64,000 bases of DNA from Lachnospiraceae bacterium C6A11 (GTDB taxonomy: Bacteria > Bacillota > Clostridia > Lachnospirales > Lachnospiraceae), in assembly GCA_000702245.1 (NCBI GenBank), contig JNKY01000017.1, positions 1 to 64,000 of the forward strand, written 5' to 3'. A program made the translations under genes and the position numbers. This document shows positions 1-7,649 of the stretch, one piece after another (the stretch's first letter is position 1; every line of letters begins with the position of its first letter). The notes below the pieces were generated by a model. It did not search any database, had not been told where the DNA came from, and saw nothing but the letters and a program-made list of their open reading frames with translations.

Positions 1-21
1 CGGACATTCGGCGAATGTCCG
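1..21. repeat. perfect short palindrome at window edge
   Basis: Bases 1-10 and 12-21 are exact reverse complements around a single G. The palindrome sits directly at the window edge, so it may be cut off. It has the arm, tiny loop, arm design of the palindromes at 59779-59838. No T-run follows, so it is not a normal terminator. It could be the end of an intergenic palindromic element or the 3' end of an upstream gene. Confidence 0.5.
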
Positions 22-111
22 ACACCGAGTCGACAGACGAGGTGCCGTGTGACGAAGTCGCATCTACGCAGTGATAATAATGAGTGTAAAGAACAAAAGG
101 AGTATTGGGAG

Positions 112-684
112 ATGAAGCTTCTTGATAGAAAACTGGTATTTAAAGGGCATAGAGTTGAGGTTTATGAGGATGAGATAAAGGCTGATGACGGCAGAGTATT
201 TCATTATGACTATGTTCATAACAGGAATGGTGCCGGAATACTTCTGGTTGATGATTCGGAGGATGAAGAGAAACTTATCTTTGTGAAGCAATACAGAAAT
301 ACAGTCGGTAAGGATGATATTGAAATACCGGCCGGTTGCCAGAATTTTCCCGAGGAGGATTTTCTTGTCTGCGCTTTACGAGAAGCAGAGGAGGAGACCG
401 GATATGTTCCTGCAAAGGTTTATTATCTGACGAAGATAATTGCTGCTGTAGGCATATTTGATGAGATGACTGCAATCTATATCGGTACCGGTCTTGAAGA
501 AGGCTGCATCAAAAGAGACGAGGATGAATTCATTGATATAGTGAAGATGACTCTCGATGAAGCGGTGGAAGCAGTCTATGAAGGAAGGATAATCGACAGT
601 AAAACTATAATTGCAATTCTTGCGTATAAAGACCTGAAAAACAGTGAACGCTTTGAAAAAGGCATGATGTTACGTAAATGTTAA
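112..684 (+). CDS. nudF: NUDIX hydrolase, ADP-ribose pyrophosphatase type
   Basis: A 190-residue cytosolic NUDIX protein that probably splits ADP-ribose to AMP and ribose 5-phosphate. The NUDIX box runs from about residue 75 (PAG) to residue 98, ending in REAEEETGY, which supplies the metal-binding glutamates. The loop between the first Gly and the REAEEETG helix is one residue longer than the usual GX5EX7REUXEEXGU pattern. The frame is open back to base 1, but ATG 112 is chosen because AAGGAG at 97-102 sits 9 bases upstream and the protein then has the usual family length. The next gene is xerD, the order also known around nudF in Bacillus. The substrate is inferred from the family. Confidence 0.85.
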   Translation: MKLLDRKLVFKGHRVEVYEDEIKADDGRVFHYDYVHNRNGAGILLVDDSEDEEKLIFVKQYRNTVGKDDIEIPAGCQNFPEEDFLVCALREAEEETGYVPAKVYYLTKIIAAVGIFDEMTAIYIGTGLEEGCIKRDEDEFIDIVKMTLDEAVEAVYEGRIIDSKTIIAILAYKDLKNSERFEKGMMLRKC

Positions 685-885
685 TAACACTTATTTAATA
701 AAATTAATAAATGTTTAAAATTTTTTCTCAATATGTAGTATGAGGGTTATGTAACCTTATACTTTATTTTGTGAAAATGCCTAAAAACCTTGATTTTGCG
801 CGGTTTTTGACGAAAAATTCTGATTGATTTTATGTTAATTTGAAATTATACTGTAACATATAATTTGTATTTTGGGGCTTTAGTG

Positions 886-1770
886 ATGGGTAATCTAATT
901 GACAGTTTCATTGAATATCTGAAGGAAGTAAAGAGGTCAAGTGAGAACACGGTTGCTTCGTACAGGCGTGATCTTAATAAGCTTGATCAATATTTTACTT
1001 CAAATGGTATTTCTCTCAAGGATGTTAATTCCACAACGATCAATACGTATATTCTCAGGCTCGAGAAGGAGGGCATGAGCTCTGCAACTGTTTCCCGAAA
1101 TGTTGCGAGCATCAGATCATTTTTCACATTTCTCCTTAATCGCGGGCTTATTTCAAGTAATCCTACTGAAAATATAAAACCTCCTAAGGTTGAGAAAAAG
1201 GCGCCGGAGGTTCTTTCAATCGATGAAGTTAACCTTCTCCTTGAGCAGCCTGACGGTGAAAGCAATAAGGAAGTACGTGACAAGGCTATGCTTGAGCTTC
1301 TTTATGCAACAGGCATGAGAGTTACGGAGCTTATCTCCATGAAATACTCTGATGTTGATCTTGCTATGAATTTTGTTCAGTGTAACGATAACGGCAAGGT
1401 GAGAATAATTCCGTTTGAAAGCGCAGCTAAGAATGCGTTATCAAAATATATCAATAGTGTCAGACCGTCTATGTGCGGTGATTCGGAGTATCTGTTCACC
1501 AACTGCAAGGGTGAGCTGATGACCAGACAGGGCTTCTGGAAGATCATCAAGCTCTATGCGAACAGGGCAGGTATCGATAAGGACATCACGCCTCATATGA
1601 TCAGACATTCCTTTGCCATGCATATGGTAAATAACGGAGCTGATCTGCGTGCACTTCAGGAAATGCTCGGACATTCCGATATTTCAACAACTCAGGTTTA
1701 CCTGAAGGGCAAGAGAAATAAACTGAAAGAGGTTTATGAAAGATCACATCCACGTGTTGGTGTGAAATAA
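886..1770 (+). CDS. xerD: tyrosine recombinase XerD
   Basis: A 294-residue site-specific tyrosine recombinase of the XerC/XerD family, which resolves chromosome dimers at dif. An N-terminal SAM-like core-binding domain spans roughly residues 1-90 and the catalytic domain 105-290. The catalytic set is visible: R145 (ATGMRVTEL), K at about 171, H237-x-x-R240 (HMIRHSF), H263 (LGHSD) and the nucleophile Y272 (TTQVYLK). ATG 886 gives the normal start (MGNLIDSF); GTG 883 is also possible, with GGGG at 874-877 as the ribosome site. It lies among housekeeping genes with no phage genes nearby, so it is a host Xer enzyme rather than an integrase. XerD versus XerC or XerA is an inference from length and context. 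Confidence 0.88.
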   Translation: MGNLIDSFIEYLKEVKRSSENTVASYRRDLNKLDQYFTSNGISLKDVNSTTINTYILRLEKEGMSSATVSRNVASIRSFFTFLLNRGLISSNPTENIKPPKVEKKAPEVLSIDEVNLLLEQPDGESNKEVRDKAMLELLYATGMRVTELISMKYSDVDLAMNFVQCNDNGKVRIIPFESAAKNALSKYINSVRPSMCGDSEYLFTNCKGELMTRQGFWKIIKLYANRAGIDKDITPHMIRHSFAMHMVNNGADLRALQEMLGHSDISTTQVYLKGKRNKLKEVYERSHPRVGVK

Positions 1771-1821
1771 GTTAGAAAGGAACCGGCGGCGAAGGTTTCA
1801 TGCTGCCGGATGTATAATATT

Positions 1822-2925
1822 ATGGCTGGATCTGTTTTTGGTGACATTTTGAAGCTTTCCACCTGGGGTGAATCCCACGGACCTGCTCTTGGAGCTGTCC
1901 TTGATGGATGCCCTGCGGGGCTCACGATAAGTGAGGAGTATATTCAGAGCTTTTTGAACAGAAGAAAGCCCGGACAATCGAGGTTCTCTACTCCTAGAGC
2001 AGAGGACGATAAGGTAGAGATATTATCGGGAGTATTTGAAGGCAGGACCACAGGTACTCCTATTTCTTTACTTATCAGGAATGAAACTCAGCGCTCGGGC
2101 GATTATAGTAATATCATGGATGTTTATCGTCCGGGACATGCGGATTATACCTTTGATAAAAAATACGGCTTTAGGGATTACCGCGGCGGCGGAAGATCCT
2201 CAGGAAGGGAAACTGCAGCAAGAGTTGCCGGCGGTGCCATCGCGGTTAAGCTTCTTTCTGAGTTTGGAATAAGCTTTACAACCTATGTTGAATCGGTTGG
2301 CAACATATCTGTGGATCCTAAGCGTTTTGATAAGGATGAGATCTTTAATAATATGCTTTATATGCCTGACAAGACTGCGGCCGAAGAGGCGGCAGCTTAT
2401 CTTGATGGTTTAAGAAGTAATGGAGATTCTTCGGGAGCTGTGGTAAAATGCATCATAAGCGGAGTTCCTGCGGGACTCGGTGATCCGGTATTTGATAAGC
2501 TGGATGCAAAGCTGTCGGCAGCTGTATTTTCTATAGGCGCCGTTAAGAGCTTTGAGGTTGGTATAGGTAAAGAGGCGGCAGTTCTTACCGGTTCTGTGAA
2601 TAATGACGGCTTTTATAATGACAACGGCAAAGTTGCTAAAAAGAGTAACTATGCCGGGGGAATCCTTGGCGGCATAAGCGACGGAAGTGATATAATCCTT
2701 ACTGCGGGTTTCAAGCCGACGCCGTCCATCTACAGGGAACAGGATACCGTTAACAGAAGCGGAGAGGATACAAAGCTTACTATCAAGGGAAGGCATGATC
2801 CGATCGTTGCTCCAAGAGCTGTTGTTGTGGTTGAAACTATGGCGGCCCTTACTCTTGCTGATGCGCTTCTAAAGAATGCTTCCTCAAGACTTGACAGTCT
2901 GAAGAAGGTATATTCACCGGAATAA
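1822..2925 (+). CDS. aroC: chorismate synthase
   Basis: Converts 5-enolpyruvylshikimate 3-phosphate to chorismate with reduced FMN, the last shared step of aromatic amino acid synthesis. Family signatures are clear: STWGESHG near the N-terminus, GRSSGRETAARVAGG around residues 125-140, and NRSGEDTKLTIKGRHDP near the C-terminus. An in-frame ATG at 1810 would add four residues; ATG 1822 (MAGSVFGD) matches family N-termini better, but neither start has a strong ribosome site (GAAGG at 1791 or CCGG at 1806). The length of 367 residues is normal. No other shikimate gene is in the window, so it may be transcribed with xerD, 51 bases upstream. Confidence 0.93.
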   Translation: MAGSVFGDILKLSTWGESHGPALGAVLDGCPAGLTISEEYIQSFLNRRKPGQSRFSTPRAEDDKVEILSGVFEGRTTGTPISLLIRNETQRSGDYSNIMDVYRPGHADYTFDKKYGFRDYRGGGRSSGRETAARVAGGAIAVKLLSEFGISFTTYVESVGNISVDPKRFDKDEIFNNMLYMPDKTAAEEAAAYLDGLRSNGDSSGAVVKCIISGVPAGLGDPVFDKLDAKLSAAVFSIGAVKSFEVGIGKEAAVLTGSVNNDGFYNDNGKVAKKSNYAGGILGGISDGSDIILTAGFKPTPSIYREQDTVNRSGEDTKLTIKGRHDPIVAPRAVVVVETMAALTLADALLKNASSRLDSLKKVYSPE

Positions 2926-3024
2926 TACGCGTGATATTGGGGAAAACTGTACGGCTGATACTGCCGTATCGGGGTATGCAAAGGTATAAGGGGTTATGCC
3001 TTGCTGTAAATATATGGGGAGTAT

Positions 3025-6000
3025 ATGGATAAAAACAATACAAAGAAAACCGGAAAAAGGTTTAAGGATATATTTTTATTCAAGATAGATAAATATTCTA
3101 TATTGGCGATAATACTTGGTATCGTCATCAATGTCATACTGCAGAAAGTGGCATCAGTTTTGGTGCTTCCTCTGTGGCTTGATTCTGTCGGGACGATCGC
3201 TGTTGCGATAAAATACGGGCCTATCGCCGGCATATTTACCGGCGTACTTACAAACCTGGTTCTCAATATAGCTGATCCGACCTATTTTTCTTATGCGATC
3301 ATTTCTGCACTTGTAGCACTGATCATTGGATTCTATTTTAATGTTAAGAAGAAGTTCGAGGCCATCGGCGTTGTTTCCATAGCGCTTTTTAGTGGTCTTG
3401 TTGCTGCGCTTGCCTCTTATCCGATCGATAAGATCAATTTTAACGGTATGACCGGAAATAAGTGGGGCGACGCTTTCTACAACATGCTTGAGGACAGGAT
3501 CGGTTCGTCGGATCTGAATATAATATTCTCGAAGATATTTATAGAGATGCCGGATAAGTTTATTTCAATGATCCTGGCAATCGTTCTGATAAGGTCTATC
3601 AGAAATCTCGTGAATGATTACAATAATAAAAAGCTGAGCGGTGCGGGAGCGGATAAGGTTGCATCGCTGGTGCTTGTCTTAGGGCTTGTGATGTCTTCCT
3701 TTGCAATGACCACAGGTAAAGTGGCAGAGGCTGAAGAACGCAGCGTTGATTACGAAACAGAGATGTTCGGAAGCGGTGAGGGCCTTCCTACCTCTGAGGT
3801 AAATGCGGTTGCTCAGACCAGGGACGGCTATATCTGGGCAGGAACCTATTCCGGACTTTATTACTATAATGGTGTCAAGTTCCAGCAGGCAGATATTGAT
3901 GATCGTATCAAGAATGTAATGACTCTGTTCGTTGATTCCTGCGGCAGGCTCTGGATAGGAACCAATGACAGCGGTGTATTTTGTTATAACCCTGAGACCA
4001 GAGGATGCTACAACTATAATTCTGAGAATGGGCTGACAGGCGATTCCATAAGAAGTATCTGCGAGGATACAGAGGGCAATGTTTATATCGGTACCGTTCG
4101 TTATATTTCAAGGATTAATACAGAAGGTAATATCAAGACCTATTCCGAGTGGGAGGATATCTTTTATGCTGTTTCGCTTACGTCACTTCAAACCGGAGAG
4201 GTTGTAGGTGTTACGAATTCCGGATGCCTCTTCCTGATCAAGGATGATATCCTTCTTGACGCCAGGTATTTCAGAGGCGAGACGGGTGTTTATTACAGGC
4301 AGGTTGGCGTTGACGGTGATGCACTTCTGGTTGGTACCAGCTCGACGTCGTTTGACAGTTACAAGGTGCTCCCTGACGGCAGGGGACTCAGCTTCCAAAA
4401 GACTTTTCACCAGAGTAATACATCATATAGCAATCGTATCCTCTATTACGAGATGGGGTATTTGATCTGCAGCGAAGATGGAATGGGGTTCTGGACTCCT
4501 GATTATGGCTATTATTTTGATATGACCGGAAGTGATGTTAAGGGCTCCGTAAATGATGTATGCGTGGATGACCAGGATAATATCTGGTTTGCCTCGAACA
4601 AATACGGTCTCATCAAGTATTCGGACTCACCGTTCATTAATATTTTCCGCGATTACGGAATCGAATCAGAGGTTGTAAATGCTGTCCTTCTTGACGGCAA
4701 TCTTCTGTATGTCGGTACGGATGACGGGCTCAGAGTTATCAATTTGGATACCCAGATCCTGCTTACGGATCCGTGGATCAGTGATATCGGTTCTGTAAGG
4801 ATCAGACATATTTTCAAGGACTCAAAGGGAAACTTCTGGATAAGTACCTATGGCGAGAATGGACTTGTCAAGGTCGATAAGAACAGGAAAATATCGTATT
4901 TCAACGATAAGAGCGGAGGGATGCTCGGCGGAAGATGCAGATGTGTCATCGAGCTTTCTGACGGAAGGATACTTGCGGCCAGCAATATGGGCCTTACCTT
5001 CATCAAAGATGATAAAGTTGTAAATACTATCGGTGTTGAAAACGGACTGAACAACCAGTATATCCTTTCGATGTACGAGAAGGAAGATGGAACGATACTT
5101 GCTGCCTCCGACGGTGACGGCATATACATCATCAGAAATGACAGGGTAGCCGGACATATCGGTAAGAGCGAAGGGCTTGAAACAGTTGTCGTTATGAAGA
5201 TAGTTAAGTGCAGCGACGGTTTCCTCTATGTCACAAGTAATGCGATCTATCATGATAATGGCAAGGAGATCAAGGCGCTTAAGCACTTCCCGTACTCTAA
5301 TAATTTCGATATCATCATTGATGACAACGGAACCTGTTTTATCACCTCCAGCGCCGGACTTTATGTAGTAAACGAAGAAACGCTGCTCGAGGATAACGAA
5401 TATACCTGTACACTCCTTGATGAGAGCAGTGGACTTAAGACCAACTTCACGGCAAATTCATGGAATTTATTTATCGGCGGATACATCATCTTATGCTGTA
5501 CCGACAGTGTCAGACTACTTTCTGCTGAGGAATTTGGCGGAGATGCCCACAGCTTCCAGCTTCATCTTGATTATATCGATACTGCAGACGGAACTATTTA
5601 CGAGAAGGATGACGAATACGTGATCCCTGCCGGTGGCGGAAGAGTGAGTTTCAATATTGCAGTGAATAATTACTCATTATCCAATCCTCTTGTTCACTAT
5701 TATCTTGAGGGCTCGGACGATGAAGATGGAATCACCTGTTTCCAGAAAGAGATAATACCGCTTACTTTCTCCAGCTTGGCTCATGGAAAATACAAGCTGC
5801 ACATCGAGGTGCTTGACAGCGTGACCGGCGAGATAACGCTTGAAAAGAGTTTCACTGTCATCAAGAAGGCTATGATGTACGAGAAGCTCTATTTCCAGCT
5901 TTATCTGTACCTCCTCAGTGTACTTGTGGTTGTGTATATCGCGTGGCTGTTTGTCACCATCAATAAAAAGACTAAACGTATTTCCGGCCTTCAGACCGAG

Positions 6001-6924
6001 ATTTCTACCGATCCAATGACCGGAATCCTAAATAAAGCCGGATCCTTCAAGACTCTTGAGAAGCTCTGCGCCGAGGAGAACGGAATCTTCATGATGATCG
6101 ATCTTGACAGCTTCAAGCTGATCAATGATATCTACGGTCATGATATGGGCGACAAGATACTTATCAGATTTGCGGAGCTTATCACTCAGGCTCTTGGCGA
6201 GGGAAATATGGCCGGTCGTATCGGCGGTGACGAGTTTACCGGCTTCATAAAGAACACTCAGAGTGAAGAAGATGTTGAAAGAATAACCAAATTCCTCAAC
6301 AAGGAGCTTGTTAAGTCGGCTCGAGAATATATGGGCGAGGATATGAACATACCTCTCGGTACTTCTATAGGTGCGGTAAGAGTTCCGGCCGACGGAAGAG
6401 ACTTCAACGAGCTGTTCAAGCTTGCGGATAAGGCACTTTACGTTGTCAAGCAGAATGGCAAGCACAGCTATTCCTTCTACCAGAAGTCGGGCAGTCAGGA
6501 TCTTGACAAGGATAAGACCGACAAGAATAATCTTGATCAGATAAAAAAGATCATAGGAGAGAGAAACGAAGGCAAGGGTGCTTATCTTGTAAACTTCGAC
6601 AAGCTCCAGGTCATCTACAAATATCTCTGCAGGGAGAAAAATGTCAATTCATCAAATGCGGGAATTCTGAGATTCGTAATCACAACTGTTGATGGCGAGG
6701 ATGCTTCGGACAATATCTTGGATTCCTTCGAGGATAACCTTGTGGTGGGCTTAAAGAAGAACGATGTTGTCAGCAGATATTCCGGCAGCTTCTTTGTCCT
6801 CTGTACGAATGCAGACAGGGACGAGCAGTATGACACCGCTGAAAGACTTGTAGACAACTGGAAGAATTCTCCGGAAAATGCAACATATGTTGTAAGCTAT
6901 GAAGCTGAAAATATAGGCGAATAA
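3025..6924 (+). CDS. membrane receptor: multi-TM domain, propeller, GGDEF, degenerate GGDEF
   Basis: A 1299-residue signalling protein predicted to make cyclic di-GMP. Residues 25-205 form about six membrane helices; their DSVGTIAVAIKYGPIAG... stretch resembles ECF-transporter S-component or QueT-like folds (inference). A further helix lies at 212-230. Residues 246-845 are two-component-regulator propeller repeats (GYIWAGTYSGLYYY, GRLWIGTNDSGVF, NIWFASNKYGLIKY), followed by a Y_Y_Y-like beta domain to about 945 and a membrane helix at 955-978. The GGDEF domain spans about 990-1150 with an intact IGGDEF at 1066; the RxxD inhibitory site is absent. Residues 1175-1299 look like a second GGDEF domain with SRYSGSFF in place of the motif, so presumably inactive. 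GGGGAG precedes the ATG. It is flanked by its own terminator and reads as a single-gene unit. The ligand is unknown; similar propeller receptors often sense glycans. Confidence 0.82.
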   Translation: MDKNNTKKTGKRFKDIFLFKIDKYSILAIILGIVINVILQKVASVLVLPLWLDSVGTIAVAIKYGPIAGIFTGVLTNLVLNIADPTYFSYAIISALVALIIGFYFNVKKKFEAIGVVSIALFSGLVAALASYPIDKINFNGMTGNKWGDAFYNMLEDRIGSSDLNIIFSKIFIEMPDKFISMILAIVLIRSIRNLVNDYNNKKLSGAGADKVASLVLVLGLVMSSFAMTTGKVAEAEERSVDYETEMFGSGEGLPTSEVNAVAQTRDGYIWAGTYSGLYYYNGVKFQQADIDDRIKNVMTLFVDSCGRLWIGTNDSGVFCYNPETRGCYNYNSENGLTGDSIRSICEDTEGNVYIGTVRYISRINTEGNIKTYSEWEDIFYAVSLTSLQTGEVVGVTNSGCLFLIKDDILLDARYFRGETGVYYRQVGVDGDALLVGTSSTSFDSYKVLPDGRGLSFQKTFHQSNTSYSNRILYYEMGYLICSEDGMGFWTPDYGYYFDMTGSDVKGSVNDVCVDDQDNIWFASNKYGLIKYSDSPFINIFRDYGIESEVVNAVLLDGNLLYVGTDDGLRVINLDTQILLTDPWISDIGSVRIRHIFKDSKGNFWISTYGENGLVKVDKNRKISYFNDKSGGMLGGRCRCVIELSDGRILAASNMGLTFIKDDKVVNTIGVENGLNNQYILSMYEKEDGTILAASDGDGIYIIRNDRVAGHIGKSEGLETVVVMKIVKCSDGFLYVTSNAIYHDNGKEIKALKHFPYSNNFDIIIDDNGTCFITSSAGLYVVNEETLLEDNEYTCTLLDESSGLKTNFTANSWNLFIGGYIILCCTDSVRLLSAEEFGGDAHSFQLHLDYIDTADGTIYEKDDEYVIPAGGGRVSFNIAVNNYSLSNPLVHYYLEGSDDEDGITCFQKEIIPLTFSSLAHGKYKLHIEVLDSVTGEITLEKSFTVIKKAMMYEKLYFQLYLYLLSVLVVVYIAWLFVTINKKTKRISGLQTEISTDPMTGILNKAGSFKTLEKLCAEENGIFMMIDLDSFKLINDIYGHDMGDKILIRFAELITQALGEGNMAGRIGGDEFTGFIKNTQSEEDVERITKFLNKELVKSAREYMGEDMNIPLGTSIGAVRVPADGRDFNELFKLADKALYVVKQNGKHSYSFYQKSGSQDLDKDKTDKNNLDQIKKIIGERNEGKGAYLVNFDKLQVIYKYLCREKNVNSSNAGILRFVITTVDGEDASDNILDSFEDNLVVGLKKNDVVSRYSGSFFVLCTNADRDEQYDTAERLVDNWKNSPENATYVVSYEAENIGE

Positions 6925-6954
6925 AGCCGGTACAGTTTATTTTATAATTAAAGC

Positions 6955-6983
6955 TTGCATATTGGCTTTAACTCTGTTATTAT
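6955..6983 (+). promoter_or_regulatory. sigma-A type promoter for rpsO
   Basis: TTGCAT at 6955-6960 and TATTAT at 6978-6983 are 17 bases apart, close to the housekeeping consensus. The ten bases AAAGCTTGCA around the -35 box recur exactly at the rplS promoter (29991-30000). Confidence 0.7.
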
Positions 6984-6984
6984 T

Positions 6985-7016
6985 CTCTCTGGTCAGAAGC
7001 TGACCGAAGAGTTTTT
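6985..7016 (+). terminator. stem-loop with T-run before rpsO
   Basis: GGTCAG (6991-6996) pairs with CTGACC (7000-7005) over an AAG loop. The stem extends outward with one mismatch into CTCTCT/GAAGAG and is followed by five T at 7012-7016. By shape this is an intrinsic terminator for the upstream receptor gene. It also lies at the expected start of the rpsO transcript, so it may form a 5' end hairpin instead. Confidence 0.55.
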
Positions 7017-7017
7017 A

Positions 7018-7080
7018 GCCGTTACTTAGACCATGGAGGACTCCGACCTGGTCCCGGTAGGCGGCAGTATTTAAGAAAAA
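7018..7080 (+). promoter_or_regulatory. structured rpsO leader, possible S15 autoregulatory site
   Basis: Between the T-run and the ribosome site, GCCG at 7018 can pair with CGGC near 7063, enclosing GACCA/TGGTC around a GGAG/CTCC core. This gives a branched leader just before AAGGAGG. S15 represses its own mRNA through such junctions in several bacteria; here the role is inferred from position only. Confidence 0.4.
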
Positions 7081-7093
7081 GGAGGTTGTAACA

Positions 7094-7360
7094 ATGATTA
7101 CAGCAGAGCAGAAGAAGGAAATCATCGCAAAGTATGGCAACGGCGAGGGAGATACAGGTTCACCTGAGGTTCAGGTAGCACTCCTTACAGCACGTATCAA
7201 TGATCTTAATGAGCATTTCAAGACTCATCCTCATGATCATCACTCAAGAAGAGGTCTTCTTAAGATGGTTGGTCAGAGAAGAAATATGCTTGCTTACATC
7301 AAGAGCAAGGATATCGAGCGTTACAGAAAGCTTATCGAGAGCCTTGGCCTTAGAAAGTAA
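7094..7360 (+). CDS. rpsO: 30S ribosomal protein S15
   Basis: The 88-residue S15 protein binds 16S rRNA early in assembly of the 30S platform. The whole sequence is typical: [15 protein letters not shown] at the start, [37 protein letters not shown] in the rRNA-binding part, and an IESLGLRK end. AAGGAGG lies at 7079-7085, 8 bases before ATG. It has its own promoter and terminator and is followed by pnp, the order known in many bacteria. Codon use is strongly biased, as expected for high expression. Confidence 0.98.
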   Translation: MITAEQKKEIIAKYGNGEGDTGSPEVQVALLTARINDLNEHFKTHPHDHHSRRGLLKMVGQRRNMLAYIKSKDIERYRKLIESLGLRK

Positions 7361-7417
7361 TTCTTCTAAAGTTAAGAGTTTCATATCAGACACTCGGATA
7401 ATAAACAGTGTCAGAAC

Positions 7418-7455
7418 ACTGCAGGCGACAGCACAATGGTTGCCTGCAGTTTTTA
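7418..7455 (+). terminator. intrinsic terminator of rpsO
   Basis: ACTGCAGGC (7418-7426) pairs perfectly with GCCTGCAGT (7442-7450), and a T-run follows. A weaker hairpin, GACACT/AGTGTC (7389-7412), lies just upstream. Confidence 0.85.
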
Positions 7456-7499
7456 TGTGTAAATATTGTGTATTTTACCGATTATTTGCTATATTTTTC

Positions 7500-7528
7500 T
7501 TGATGTAGGGTATCTTCTATGATACAAT
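7500..7528 (+). promoter_or_regulatory. pnp promoter, extended -10
   Basis: TTGATG at 7500-7505, a 17-base spacer and TACAAT at 7523-7528, with an extra TG one base before the -10 box (7520-7521). Confidence 0.75.
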
Positions 7529-7551
7529 AAAACAGATTGTTTTGGGGTGAG

Positions 7552-7612
7552 TCCGAGACTACTGAAAAGGGTATTTTTTATATAGTGAAAATACATTTTT
7601 CAGTCGTTTCGG
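7552..7612 (+). promoter_or_regulatory. long hairpin in the pnp leader
   Basis: ACTGAAAA (7561-7568) pairs with TTTTCAGT (7597-7604) and GTATTTT (7571-7577) with AAAATAC (7588-7594). CCGA/TCGG can extend the base. It lies inside the predicted transcript, about 40 bases before the pnp ribosome site. In E. coli a leader hairpin cut by RNase III lets PNPase repress its own mRNA; the same role here is inference. Confidence 0.6.
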
Positions 7613-7649
7613 AACCCTGGAATAAAATATAATTTAAGGAGACTTAAAA

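Noticed and set aside
783-808. Terminator after the NUDIX gene
   Set aside because: AAAAACC/GGTTTTT pair, but the loop is 12 bases, the stem is AT-rich and no T-run follows it; not reliable.
859-864. Promoter for xerD
   Set aside because: TATAAT is perfect as a -10 box, but no -35 box at 16-18 bases was convincing and the region is AT-rich.
886-1770. Phage or integron integrase
   Set aside because: Length, motifs and housekeeping neighbours fit host XerD; no attachment repeats or phage genes nearby.
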